Below are positions 39,327 through 48,209 of a stretch of DNA of 49,644 nucleotides, piece by piece (the stretch's first letter is position 1; the number at the start of each line of letters is the position of its first letter). A model generated the notes under the pieces. It had not been told where the DNA came from and made no database searches. It was given only the letters and a program-made list of their open reading frames with translations. Source of the DNA: an uncultured Eubacteriales bacterium (GTDB lineage: Bacteria > Bacillota > Clostridia > Oscillospirales > Oscillospiraceae); assembly GCA_900549485.1 (NCBI GenBank), contig UROG01000014.1, positions 1-49,644 of the forward strand, read 5' to 3'. The position numbers and the translations under genes were made by a program.

Positions 39327-39569
39327 ATGCCAAGGGAAGAGAGACGTTATCTGGCGTCCGCCGGAGAGGAAGCAAAAAATTATCTCAGAGAGCTTAAAGA
39401 GTATAAAACGAAAGAAGAAAAAAAGGCTTTCAGGCTGGCATATAAAATAAGAATAAGAGATATGAAGCGAAAAGCGGCAAAGCTTGAAGGTGCAGAAAGA
39501 AGATTGACTGAAAAGGCTATACGCCTATTGACTTTCAAAACGGTGCTTATAAACGTTTTCAATAGATGA
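39327..39569 (+). CDS. small basic helical protein, unknown
   Basis: An 80-residue lysine/arginine-rich protein (MPREERRYLASAGEEAKNYL and onward), predicted almost fully helical and possibly coiled coil, ending in a more hydrophobic FKTVLINVF. GGGGGAAGG lies ahead of the ATG. It precedes the GH3 gene by 37 bases on the same strand, so the two may be co-transcribed. No family recognised. Confidence 0.55.
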   Translation: MPREERRYLASAGEEAKNYLRELKEYKTKEEKKAFRLAYKIRIRDMKRKAAKLEGAERRLTEKAIRLLTFKTVLINVFNR

Positions 39570-39606
39570 GCGCTTACATTTCTGCGAGCAGGGAGGAAGG
39601 AATATA

Positions 39607-41982
39607 ATGAAGTACGATTTTCTTATTTCGCATCTTACACTTGAAGAAAAGGCCTCGTTGATGTCGGGTAAGGACAGCTGGCGCACCCAAAATATAGACA
39701 GGCTCGGTATTCCCTCCGCGCTTATGACAGACGGTCCGCACGGACTGAGAAAGACTGCGGACGGTAAGGAGTACCTTGGATTCAGCAAATCCTTACCGGC
39801 CACCTGCTACCCAAGCGCCGCAGGCCTTGCCAACTCATGGGATGAGCGCCTTCTCGAGGAGCTGGGAGAGCATTTGGGTAAGGAAGCCGTTTCCGAAAAA
39901 ATCGCCATGCTGCTCGGACCGGGGGTAAATATCAAGAGAAACCCTCTGTGCGGGCGGAATTTTGAATATTTCTCCGAGGATCCTTATCTTGCAGGCAAGC
40001 TTGCAGCCGCACTTATACGAGGTATCCAATCGCATGGAATATACGCCTGCGTAAAGCATTTCGCGGCGAACTCCCAGGAGCTTCACAGAATGACGGTCGA
40101 TTCCGTCATGGATGAGCGTACATTGAGAGAAATCTATCTCCCAGCTTTTGAGGCGGCGGTAAAAGAGGGAGGCGTTAAAGCCGTGATGACGTGCTATAAC
40201 CGCGTAAACGGTGTGTACGGCAGTGAGAATATGCATCTTCTCAAGGAAATACTGCGTGGAGAATGGCACTTTGACGGGATGACAGTTTCCGATTGGGCTG
40301 CTGCCAATGACCGCGTTGAGGGGCTTAAAGCCGGGCTTACGCTGGAAATGCCTGCCTGCGGCGGGATAACGGACAGACAGGTCGTCAAGGCGATAAAAGC
40401 CGGAGAACTGGATGAGCGGCTTCTTGATGAGCAGGCGGATAAGCTGCTGCAATTTGTGTTTTCAACCGAAAAGGCTCTTGAAAAGGATGTATCCTACGAC
40501 AGAGCAGAGCATCACCTGTTCGCTCAGCGCGTTGCCGAGGAAACGGCCGTACTCCTGAAAAATGAGGATAATATTCTGCCTGTCGTCGGTCGTGAAAGAA
40601 AAGTGGCCGTTATTGGCTCATTTGCGGAAAAACCGAGGTATCAGGGCGGAGGAAGCTCGGAAATAATCCCCACGCTTATGGACAATGCGCTTGACAGCCT
40701 GAAGTACCAGGGCATGAATGTGATAGGCTATGCTCAAGGCTTCAGGAGGAGCGGAAAAAGTGACAAAAACCTTATGGATGAAGCGCTCGCACTTGCGGAA
40801 AAAGCGGATACCGTGCTTTTGTATCTCGGTCTTGACGAGAGCATTGAATCGGAATGCGTTGACAGGGATAATATGCTGCTTCCGGACAATCAGACAGAGC
40901 TTCTCAAGGCGGTAAGCGCCGTAAACAGTTCTGTCGCGGTTGTGCTTTCCTGCGGCAGCGTCATTGAAATGCAGTGGCATAAATACTCGAAAGCGATCGT
41001 CCACGGTTATCTCGGCGGTCAGGCCGGAGCAATGGCAATGGCGCGGATATTGACGGGCAAGGTCAATCCAAGCGGCAAGCTGAGCGAAACGATCCCTCTT
41101 AACCTTGCATCGGTGCCGTCATCACCGTATTATCCCGGAACCGAAAGCACCTGTGAATACCGTGAGGGCATATTTGTCGGATACCGTTATTATACTACAG
41201 CGGGCGTTCCGACAATGTATCCGTTCGGTTTCGGGTTGAGCTATACCGCCTTTGAATACAGCGGCTTGCGCATTGAAAACGACAGGGTATTCTTCAGCGT
41301 GACCAATATCGGCGCTAAGGACGGCGCCGAGGTCGCCCAGCTCTATATTTCGCCGAACACAAACGGAATTTTCAGGCCGAAGGAGGAACTAAAAGGATTT
41401 GAAAGAGTCTATCTTCTTGCGGGAGAGACAAAAGAAATATGCATACAGCTTAACGAGCGCAGCTTTGCACTGTGGAGCACGGCGGAAAACGGCTGGGTGA
41501 CAGAGCCCGGCGAATACCGTGTGCTTGTAGGTGCGTCTTCAACGGATATACGTCTCGAACTCTGCATTGAAAAGGAGGGAGCGCCGGTTGACGATCCTTA
41601 TGAGGGGAAAACGCTTGACGCATACAAAACATGCAATGTACAGCGTGTTTCCGATGAGGAATTTACCGCGCTGCTCGGGAAAAATCCGCCGAGAAGAACA
41701 TGGAACAGGCACAAACCGCTTGAGATGAATGACTGTATCGCACAGAGCGAATATCTTAAAAGCGGCATAGGCAAAAAAATGTACAGGGCTTTCAAGACGG
41801 TAAATCTGGGGCTGAAGGCGATAGGAAAAGGGGAGAGCGCAAACAAGGTTGCGTTTCTTCTCAATATGCCGTTCAGGTGTATAGGCAGAAAAACAGGGCT
41901 TATGGATGACGAAGCCATGAAAACGTTTATGCGGCTTGTCAACGGAGAGTGCAGTTTATCAGACGTGCTGCATAAACGGTGA
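39607..41982 (+). CDS. glycoside hydrolase family 3 beta-glycosidase
   Basis: Intracellular beta-glucosidase-like enzyme of 791 residues; there is no signal peptide. The N-terminal (beta/alpha)8 domain holds TDGPHGLRK, KHFAANSQE (residues 150-158) and the nucleophile Asp229 in MTVSDWAA. The alpha/beta sandwich domain follows (VAVIGSFAE, LYLGLDESIESECVDR). Then comes the fibronectin-III-like domain (YPFGFGLSYTAFEYSGL, GAEVAQLYI). The C-terminal 130 residues beyond it, ending in EAMKTFMRLVNGECSLSDV, are as in Clostridial GH3 enzymes. GGGAGGAAGG precedes the ATG. The sugar specificity cannot be told. Confidence 0.93.
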   Translation: MKYDFLISHLTLEEKASLMSGKDSWRTQNIDRLGIPSALMTDGPHGLRKTADGKEYLGFSKSLPATCYPSAAGLANSWDERLLEELGEHLGKEAVSEKIAMLLGPGVNIKRNPLCGRNFEYFSEDPYLAGKLAAALIRGIQSHGIYACVKHFAANSQELHRMTVDSVMDERTLREIYLPAFEAAVKEGGVKAVMTCYNRVNGVYGSENMHLLKEILRGEWHFDGMTVSDWAAANDRVEGLKAGLTLEMPACGGITDRQVVKAIKAGELDERLLDEQADKLLQFVFSTEKALEKDVSYDRAEHHLFAQRVAEETAVLLKNEDNILPVVGRERKVAVIGSFAEKPRYQGGGSSEIIPTLMDNALDSLKYQGMNVIGYAQGFRRSGKSDKNLMDEALALAEKADTVLLYLGLDESIESECVDRDNMLLPDNQTELLKAVSAVNSSVAVVLSCGSVIEMQWHKYSKAIVHGYLGGQAGAMAMARILTGKVNPSGKLSETIPLNLASVPSSPYYPGTESTCEYREGIFVGYRYYTTAGVPTMYPFGFGLSYTAFEYSGLRIENDRVFFSVTNIGAKDGAEVAQLYISPNTNGIFRPKEELKGFERVYLLAGETKEICIQLNERSFALWSTAENGWVTEPGEYRVLVGASSTDIRLELCIEKEGAPVDDPYEGKTLDAYKTCNVQRVSDEEFTALLGKNPPRRTWNRHKPLEMNDCIAQSEYLKSGIGKKMYRAFKTVNLGLKAIGKGESANKVAFLLNMPFRCIGRKTGLMDDEAMKTFMRLVNGECSLSDVLHKR

Positions 41983-42108
41983 CACGGAGGAGCATCCCGG
42001 TACAGCTGTCAAAACTTTTTTTCGCTATATGTTGCAAAATATGTATATATTATGGTAAACTGTAAAAGAACAGTTGTCTGCCGATATGGCAGCACGGAGG
42101 GATTAGAT

Positions 42109-43461
42109 ATGATAAAGAAAATATCAAAATTGACAGCGGTGCTTCTTCTTGTTTTCTGCCTGCTGCCGGTTCAGGCTTTTGCAACGGGGTATTATGACTC
42201 CGGTCTTCCTCAGCCGGATGAGTATTTTGACCCTTGGGGCGGTTACGATTCGTCTTGGGGCAGCCCGACATGGGGCAGCCCGACATGGGGCGGCGATCAG
42301 TCGTGGGATAATAATTATTCGGTTTCTTCCTCGGTATCTGCTCCGGTCATTACAAGCGGTCCGAGTTCGTTTATGGGCGTACGAGGGGATATTCCCGGCG
42401 CACTCAGAGTTGAGGCGAGCAGCTATGACGGCGGATATATCTGCTATCAGTGGTATATGAGCTATACCGGAAACCGCAATGAGATTTTTGCCGTTAACGG
42501 TGCGATCGGCAACGCCTATACGCCCGAACAGATACTCGGCACCGTATATTACTGCGCCGGGGTATACAGTGTTTCGGGTGAGCTGCGCAGTGAAGAGGTG
42601 TTCACCGATATGGTTCCGGTCACGTATTCCGGGATAGAGATTACAAACCTCCCGAACAAGCTCAGCTACACCAAGGGGGCGGCGGTCGATCTGAGCGGTC
42701 TCGTCGTAACAGTTTATGACGGTTTCTCCGGAAGCTGGCAGTCAACCAACGGCTCCGGTCTCAGCGTATACCCGTCAGTACTCAATTCCGTCGGTCAGAC
42801 GGCGATAGAGGTCAGCTATAACGGCTCAAGCGATGTTTTTTATGTATCGGTAGGCAACGGGACAGGTACCGCTGCCGGCAACGGCACAGCTGCAAACGGC
42901 GGTACAGCCGCGGCTTCGACCGACGCTCAGACGGCGGCAGACGGCTCTCACGTTCACACTTTCGGCGAATGGGAGGTCACAAAACCCGCGACCTGTGTCA
43001 CGACGGGAATAGAGACTCGCACATGTGAAGTATGCGGTGAGACTGAGACGCAGGAAATTCCTCGTACAGATCATACGTGGGATGAGGGCGTTATCACAAA
43101 AGAGCCGACAGAAACTTCAAACGGCGCACGCTTGTATACATGCACCATTTGCAAAGCAAATAAGAGCGAGATAATTCCTGCCGGTTCAGCTTCCGATGTG
43201 GATGCCAAAACGGCAAGCCTCAACATAAACGGCGGCGATCCTCAGGCAACGGACGCTCCTACATATAATGATAACTCTGTCACAGGTAAAGTGGATACAG
43301 CTGCCACCGGCGCCAACGGAGGCGAAAATGCCGCTTCTGGAAAGGTAAACAATAACGGAAGCAGCAGCGGCTGGTGGCTGATCCCGGTATCTGCGCTTCT
43401 CCTTGTCGGAACGGGAACAGGCGCCTATTATCTTATGAGAAAAAAGGGCAGTGAGGAATAA
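42109..43461 (+). CDS. secreted, membrane-anchored surface protein with Ig-like and HTF/CG repeat domains
   Basis: The 450-residue protein starts at 42109 behind CGGAGGG. Signal peptide MIKKISKLTAVLLLVFCLLP with AFA cleavage. Residues 25-75 are aromatic and Gly/Ser-rich with tandem WGSPT repeats. An Ig-like domain covers about 170-250 (GIEITNLPNKLSYTKGAAVD). Residues 280-360 carry two tandem Cys-rich units of the type HTFGEW...RTCEVCGE...EIP and HTWDEG...YTCTICK...IIP, common in Clostridial wall proteins. A membrane segment (LIPVSALLLVGTGTGAYYL) and RKKGSEE end the protein. It is 30 bases before the SPFH gene and may be the first gene of that operon. Confidence 0.85.
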   Translation: MIKKISKLTAVLLLVFCLLPVQAFATGYYDSGLPQPDEYFDPWGGYDSSWGSPTWGSPTWGGDQSWDNNYSVSSSVSAPVITSGPSSFMGVRGDIPGALRVEASSYDGGYICYQWYMSYTGNRNEIFAVNGAIGNAYTPEQILGTVYYCAGVYSVSGELRSEEVFTDMVPVTYSGIEITNLPNKLSYTKGAAVDLSGLVVTVYDGFSGSWQSTNGSGLSVYPSVLNSVGQTAIEVSYNGSSDVFYVSVGNGTGTAAGNGTAANGGTAAASTDAQTAADGSHVHTFGEWEVTKPATCVTTGIETRTCEVCGETETQEIPRTDHTWDEGVITKEPTETSNGARLYTCTICKANKSEIIPAGSASDVDAKTASLNINGGDPQATDAPTYNDNSVTGKVDTAATGANGGENAASGKVNNNGSSSGWWLIPVSALLLVGTGTGAYYLMRKKGSEE

Positions 43462-43491
43462 ATAATCAATTTTTGATAAAGGAGACAGCCT

Positions 43492-44805
43492 ATGGGACTT
43501 TTAAAAGCGGCGGTCGGCTCTGCCGGCGGAGTACTTGCGGATCAATGGAAGGAATACTTTTACTGTGATGCGCTTTCCGAAAATGTGCTCGCGGTAAAGG
43601 GAAAAAAGAGGATCGGTTCGCGTTCGTCCAACAAGCACGGGTCGGATAACATCATTTCAAACGGCTCGATCGTAGCTGTGGCGGACGGTCAGTGCATGCT
43701 CATCGTCGAGCAGGGAAAAATCGTCGAGGTCTGTGCTGAACCGGGCGAATTCAAATACGATTCATCGACCGAGCCGACGATATTTTCCGGTAATCTCGGC
43801 GAAAGCGTAGTTGAGGTGTTCAAAAATATCGGTAAACGCTTCACGTTCGGCGGGGAAGCTCCAAAAGATCAGAGGGTTTACTATTTCAACACAAAGGAAC
43901 TTGTCGGCAATAAATACGGTACGCCGTCTCCTGTCCCTTTCCGCGTTGTTGACAGGAACGTAGGGCTTGATGTTGATATTGCGATCAGCTGCTTTGGCGA
44001 ATACAGCTACAGAATTTCAAACCCGCTGCTTTTCTATACAAACATCTGCGGCAACGTAGCTGATGAATATACGAGAGACCAGATATCCGGTCAGCTCAAG
44101 ACAGAGCTTCTTACGGCTTTGCAGCCTGCTTTTGCCAAAATTTCGGATATGGGTATCCGTTACTCGTCCTTGCCCGGACATACTCTGGAGCTTGCGGATG
44201 CGCTTAATGATGTTCTGTCCTCGAAATGGCGCGATCTCCGCGGCATAGAGATTGTTTCCTTCGGCGTGTCGAGCGTCAAAGCAAGCGCTGAGGATGAGCA
44301 GATGATAAAGGAGCTGCAGCGCAATGCGGCTTTCCGTGACCCGACAATGGCGGCAGCTCACCTTGTGGGCGCACAGGCGTCGGCTATGCAGACCGCTGCC
44401 GGAAATCAGGGCGGCGCGGCTATGGCCTTTATGGGTATGAACATGGCTGGCAACGCAGGAGGCGTCAATGCACAGAGCCTTTATCAGATGGCGGCGAACC
44501 AGCCGCATACCAATGCGCAGAGCGTTGCGGCAGCGGATGAATGGGTGTGCTCACAGTGCGGGGCAAAGGTAAGCGGAAAATTCTGCCCGGAATGCGGCGC
44601 GAAAAAGCCTGAGACGAATTTCTGGGTCTGCTCATGCGGCAAACAGAACAAAGGCAAATTCTGCTCCGAATGCGGTGCAAAAAAACCAGCCGGCGTACCG
44701 CAGTATAAATGCGATAAATGCGGCTGGGAACCTGAGAATCCCACAAAACCTCCGAAATTCTGTCCGGAATGCGGCGATCCGTTTGATAATAACGACGTGA
44801 TTTGA
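43492..44805 (+). CDS. YdjI-like SPFH-domain protein with zinc ribbons
   Basis: A 437-residue cytosolic protein. An SPFH/virion-core-like domain spans about 20-290 (DQWKEYFYCDALSENVL, VADGQCMLIVEQGKIVE, GLDVDIAISCFGEYSYRI). A low-complexity Ala/Gly/Met stretch (310-345) follows, then three zinc ribbons at the C terminus: CSQCGAKVSGKFCPECG, CSCGKQNKGKFCSECG and CDKCGW...CPECGD. B. subtilis YdjI, in the pspA (ydjF)-ydjGHI membrane-stress operon, has the same architecture. AAAGGAG precedes the ATG. A YdjG-like and a YdjH-like gene follow downstream. Confidence 0.85.
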   Translation: MGLLKAAVGSAGGVLADQWKEYFYCDALSENVLAVKGKKRIGSRSSNKHGSDNIISNGSIVAVADGQCMLIVEQGKIVEVCAEPGEFKYDSSTEPTIFSGNLGESVVEVFKNIGKRFTFGGEAPKDQRVYYFNTKELVGNKYGTPSPVPFRVVDRNVGLDVDIAISCFGEYSYRISNPLLFYTNICGNVADEYTRDQISGQLKTELLTALQPAFAKISDMGIRYSSLPGHTLELADALNDVLSSKWRDLRGIEIVSFGVSSVKASAEDEQMIKELQRNAAFRDPTMAAAHLVGAQASAMQTAAGNQGGAAMAFMGMNMAGNAGGVNAQSLYQMAANQPHTNAQSVAAADEWVCSQCGAKVSGKFCPECGAKKPETNFWVCSCGKQNKGKFCSECGAKKPAGVPQYKCDKCGWEPENPTKPPKFCPECGDPFDNNDVI

Positions 44806-44811
44806 TTATTT

Positions 44812-44839
44812 CAGTCCATGCGCTAAACCGCATGGACTG
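44812..44839 (+). terminator. hairpin after YdjI-like gene
   Basis: CAGTCCATGCG pairs perfectly with CGCATGGACTG around a six-base loop. The following TGTTAT is a poor T run, so it may attenuate and not end transcription. Confidence 0.55.
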
Positions 44840-44852
44840 TGTTATAAGCAAA

Positions 44853-45749
44853 ATGACTAAAAAATGTTTTATTTCAATACTCTTTCTGCTGCTTCTTTCG
44901 GCATGCGGCAGAAGCACTTCAGCCGCTGACGGAACTTATATCTGTGAGCAGATAATCAAAGACGGAACCAAGCTTGAAGCGGGCGAATTTTACTCTCCAG
45001 CTCCTGTGCTGACGCTTTACGGAAACGGTAAGGCAAAGCTTGATGTAAACGGCAAAAGCTGCAAAGGTACATGGAATTATTCGGACGACGTTTTCATACT
45101 CTCTATGGGACAATTCCAATCCTGCGGTACGCTTAAAGACGGCGTATGTGCCGTTGATCTTTTCGGGCAGGGGGTCACATATTGCTTTTTCCGCGGCGAT
45201 TCCCGGCTGCCGGATTGGGAGAAGGCCGCGGAAGAGACATTGACCAATAACCGATGGAGCGGTGACTGGTATGGTTATTGGCATCTTGAAAATGCTTCCG
45301 GTGAATGGGAAAATCTGGATGGAATGTACTTTGACTGCTTCGCGAAGGTCGATGTAAAAAGCGATAACTCCGGAAAGATTGTCATTTGGGATGAAAAAAG
45401 CTCGTTTTCGGAGCCTGTTTCGGCGGTTGAAATCAGCCTTGATCTTTTTCCGTCGGACGGTTACGGCAGAGCAATCTCGGAATCCGGTTTTTTCTTTTCC
45501 GATGATATAGAAGAGAATACATGGGTAATTGAGCCTGATAATGAAGCGCTTGAAAACGTTATTTCCTTTTCGGCGCACTACGACGGACAAGACGGCGGAT
45601 TCGACTATTTTGTTTTTTTGCGCCCGTGGGGCTATATATGGGATGATGCATTGGAAGCGGGAAACGTTCGCTTTCCGTATTACTACGACAGCTGGTATAT
45701 CCCTCTGCTCAGCGATAAGCAGGAAATGCCGGAAAAATTTGAGCGATAA
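44853..45749 (+). CDS. uncharacterised lipoprotein in the ydj-like operon
   Basis: Begins MTKKCFISILFLLLLSACGRS, a short lipoprotein signal with lipobox L-S-A-C (Cys18); in-frame starts at 44802 and 44832 are less likely because the first overlaps the upstream gene and the second lies in a hairpin. The mature 280 residues are mainly beta-strand-like, with WSGDWYGYWHLENASGEWEN repeating an aromatic pattern seen in small secreted Clostridial 'DUF' lipoproteins. No enzymatic motif is seen. The ribosome binding site is weak. It sits inside the SPFH/zinc-ribbon/TPM operon. Confidence 0.7.
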   Translation: MTKKCFISILFLLLLSACGRSTSAADGTYICEQIIKDGTKLEAGEFYSPAPVLTLYGNGKAKLDVNGKSCKGTWNYSDDVFILSMGQFQSCGTLKDGVCAVDLFGQGVTYCFFRGDSRLPDWEKAAEETLTNNRWSGDWYGYWHLENASGEWENLDGMYFDCFAKVDVKSDNSGKIVIWDEKSSFSEPVSAVEISLDLFPSDGYGRAISESGFFFSDDIEENTWVIEPDNEALENVISFSAHYDGQDGGFDYFVFLRPWGYIWDDALEAGNVRFPYYYDSWYIPLLSDKQEMPEKFER

Positions 45750-45808
45750 AAGGTCTAAAATATCTCTGGCGATAAACTTATTATATAATATAATTTCGAG
45801 GTGAGCAA

Positions 45809-46912
45809 ATGGCAAATCAGGTTACAAACTACAAATGTCCCGCCTGCACCGGACCGATTCATTTTGACAGCGGCAGCGGGAAAATGGTCTGTGATTACTG
45901 CGACAGTGTGTTTGAAGTATCAGAGATAGAGGAGCTTTATAAAGACGAAAATGCCGCGGCAGCTGCCAGCCAGCCGACCACGGCACCGGGTGATGCATGG
46001 GACTTGGAAGGCAGCGAGGAATTATCTGAAGCGTCAGGTCTGCATGCGTATACCTGTCCGAGCTGCGGCGCGGAGCTTATCTGTGAAGAAACCACAGCCG
46101 CAACAAGCTGTCCGTACTGCGGCAATCCAACGATTATACCGGCGTCTCTTTCGGGTGCGCTTAAGCCTGACATGATTGTTCCGTTCATGCTGGATAAAGA
46201 GACGGCAAAGAAATCTCTGCGTGAGCATTTTAAAGGGAAAAAGCTTCTTCCGAAACAGTTTGCTGAGGAAAATCATCTTGATGAAATAAAAGGCGTCTAT
46301 GTCCCGTTCTGGATTTTTGATGCGGAGTCAAGAGCCGACGCTGAATTTTCAGCAACCAAAGTGAGAACATGGAGCGACAGCGAGTTCGATTATACCGAGA
46401 CGCGTTATTATCAGCTTGAGCGCTGCGGCCGTGCTTTATTTGACAATATACCGGTTGACGGCTCCAAGAAGATGTCTGACGAGCTTATGGAATCTCTTGA
46501 ACCCTTTGATCTTTCTAAGGCTGTTGAGTTCAGAACATCATATCTTAGCGGATTCTTTTCTGACAAGTATGATACGCCGGCAGAAACATGCGTGGAAACA
46601 GCAAACAGCCGTGTTAAGGAAAGCGCATTGGCACTTCTTCGTTCCACGACCGGCGGATATCTTTCCGTGACGCAGGACAGCGGCAGGGTAAGAGTCTCAA
46701 ACGGAAAAGCAAAATATGTATTGCTGCCGGTCTGGATTTTGAATTCCACATGGAACGGAGAGAAGTTCATATTTGCAATGAACGGGCAGACAGGAAAATT
46801 TGTCGGCGATTTGCCGGTTGATAAAAAACTTGCGTGGAAAATGCGGTTTATTTACGGCGGCGCGGCAGCGCTGATCCTCACGGCAGTCGAATTTCTGCTT
46901 GGAGCATTTTAA
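45809..46912 (+). CDS. YdjG-like zinc-ribbon membrane protein
   Basis: A 367-residue protein with two N-terminal zinc ribbons: CPACTGPIHFDSGSGKMVCDYC (residues 10-31) and CPSCGAELICEETTAATSCPYCGNP (about 82-106). A soluble domain with GVYVPFWIFDAESRADAEFS and LLPVWILNSTWNGEKFIFAMNGQTGK follows. A single C-terminal membrane segment (FIYGGAAALILTAVEFLLGAF) ends it. This matches the B. subtilis YdjG/TFIIB-type zinc ribbon group. GAGGTGAG precedes the ATG. YdjG interacts with the PspA-like YdjF in Bacillus; no pspA gene is in this window. Confidence 0.82.
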   Translation: MANQVTNYKCPACTGPIHFDSGSGKMVCDYCDSVFEVSEIEELYKDENAAAAASQPTTAPGDAWDLEGSEELSEASGLHAYTCPSCGAELICEETTAATSCPYCGNPTIIPASLSGALKPDMIVPFMLDKETAKKSLREHFKGKKLLPKQFAEENHLDEIKGVYVPFWIFDAESRADAEFSATKVRTWSDSEFDYTETRYYQLERCGRALFDNIPVDGSKKMSDELMESLEPFDLSKAVEFRTSYLSGFFSDKYDTPAETCVETANSRVKESALALLRSTTGGYLSVTQDSGRVRVSNGKAKYVLLPVWILNSTWNGEKFIFAMNGQTGKFVGDLPVDKKLAWKMRFIYGGAAALILTAVEFLLGAF

Positions 46913-46926
46913 CGGGAGGGGACGAC

Positions 46927-48153
46927 ATGAAAAAAATTACTTCAGCATTTCTTTCCGTCCTGCTGCTTTTGTCTGTGTTGTCAGCTGCTTACGGCACGGA
47001 AGAATTTGTCTTTGATGACTATGGATATATCCAAGAAATAGGGCTTTTAAACGAACAGGCACGGGAGATCACAGAAAGCTCCGGATATATTGCAAGCTGT
47101 GCAATAACAGATTCTGTACCTGGCACGAACGGCAATGAGCAGGCTCAGCGGTTTTTTGAAGAAAAGTTCGGAACGGGCGAAGGAATCATGCTTCTCGATT
47201 GTGTTGATACGCAGAATTGTTATATATACTTCTCCAAGAATCTATACGAAAACCTGGCGGAAGCAGATGCGCAGACTCTTTTTGAAGCCTATGATTCACA
47301 AACAGACTATGACTCGGCGGTTTCGGCATTTCTTGATGCAGCCGGGTTGCTTTTGAATTCTGTGCCTGCTGGCGGTATAGCGGAAACTGCACAGAGCGAG
47401 AATGTCATTCCAGAAAGCAGATCATATTCACGGGTTGTTGATTTGGCAGACGTTCTGTCCGAAGCGGATCATAGTAAGCTGAATAGTTTGGCAGACAGCA
47501 TAAGCGAGCAATATAAATGCGATGTAGCTGCTGCATTTGTCGAAAGCACGGACGGCAAAGATATTCAAGCCTTTGCGGATGATTTCTATGACTATAACGG
47601 TTATGGTTATGGCGATTCCGACGACGGCATAATGCTTGTTATAGCAGTCGGCGACAGAGAATATGCAATCACTACGCACGGGTATGGTGTACACGCAGTG
47701 ACAGACAGGGCACTGGATTATCTGGAAAAGGCATTTATAGATGATTTATCCGCAAACAATTGGGCGAACGCAGGGGTTGACTTCATCTCAGCCAGCGGTG
47801 AAATTTTATATAACGCCGCATATGAACGCCAGAGCGGTGCAGAAACAGAAGCGGCGAAATTAAACCCGATAGAGCTGATCCCGATAAATATAGTGATCGG
47901 TTTAGCAATAGGATTTATTGCGGTTGCGATAATGAAAGGCAAGCATAGATCCGTTATAAAGAAGACGGAAGCATCCGGTTACTTACGGGACGGCAGTTTT
48001 AAGCTGACGTATTCAAACGACAGATTTATACATTCGCAGGTAAACCGTGTAAAGAAGCCTGAGCCTCAGAGGTCATCCGATTTTTCCGGCGGGACGACGA
48101 CTCACATAAGCTCTTCCGGCAGAACGCATGGCGGAGAAAGCGGAAAATTCTGA
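46927..48153 (+). CDS. YdjH-like TPM-domain membrane protein
   Basis: A 408-residue protein whose true start (46927) follows GGGAGGGG. Signal peptide MKKITSAFLSVLLLLSVLSA. Two TPM-like domains: a degenerate one (about 25-150, DSVPGTNGNEQAQRFFEEKFG) and a canonical one (about 165-310, VVDLADVLSEADHSKLNSLA; DDGIMLVIAVGDREYAI). A transmembrane helix (LIPINIVIGLAIGFIAVAIM) and the cytosolic tail ending SSSGRTHGGESGKF follow. The SSSGRTHGG tail is typical of YdjH/YgcG proteins. The first TPM domain lacks the canonical pattern. Confidence 0.84.
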   Translation: MKKITSAFLSVLLLLSVLSAAYGTEEFVFDDYGYIQEIGLLNEQAREITESSGYIASCAITDSVPGTNGNEQAQRFFEEKFGTGEGIMLLDCVDTQNCYIYFSKNLYENLAEADAQTLFEAYDSQTDYDSAVSAFLDAAGLLLNSVPAGGIAETAQSENVIPESRSYSRVVDLADVLSEADHSKLNSLADSISEQYKCDVAAAFVESTDGKDIQAFADDFYDYNGYGYGDSDDGIMLVIAVGDREYAITTHGYGVHAVTDRALDYLEKAFIDDLSANNWANAGVDFISASGEILYNAAYERQSGAETEAAKLNPIELIPINIVIGLAIGFIAVAIMKGKHRSVIKKTEASGYLRDGSFKLTYSNDRFIHSQVNRVKKPEPQRSSDFSGGTTTHISSSGRTHGGESGKF

Positions 48154-48154
48154 T

Positions 48155-48203
48155 AAAGTAAACGACTGTTCACGAAAACTTGACGTGAACAGTCGTTTAC
48201 TTT
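48155..48203. terminator. bidirectional terminator between ydj-like operon and methyltransferase gene
   Basis: A perfect 20-base stem from AAAGTAAACG...TTCACG to CGTGAA...CGTTTACTTT with a nine-base loop; A/T flanks on both sides. Confidence 0.9.
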
Positions 48204-48209
48204 ACTGAC

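Noticed and set aside
42078..42092. CTGCC-GATAT-GGCAG hairpin before the surface protein gene as a riboswitch
   Set aside because: Too small and not followed by an expression platform; at most a leader stem.
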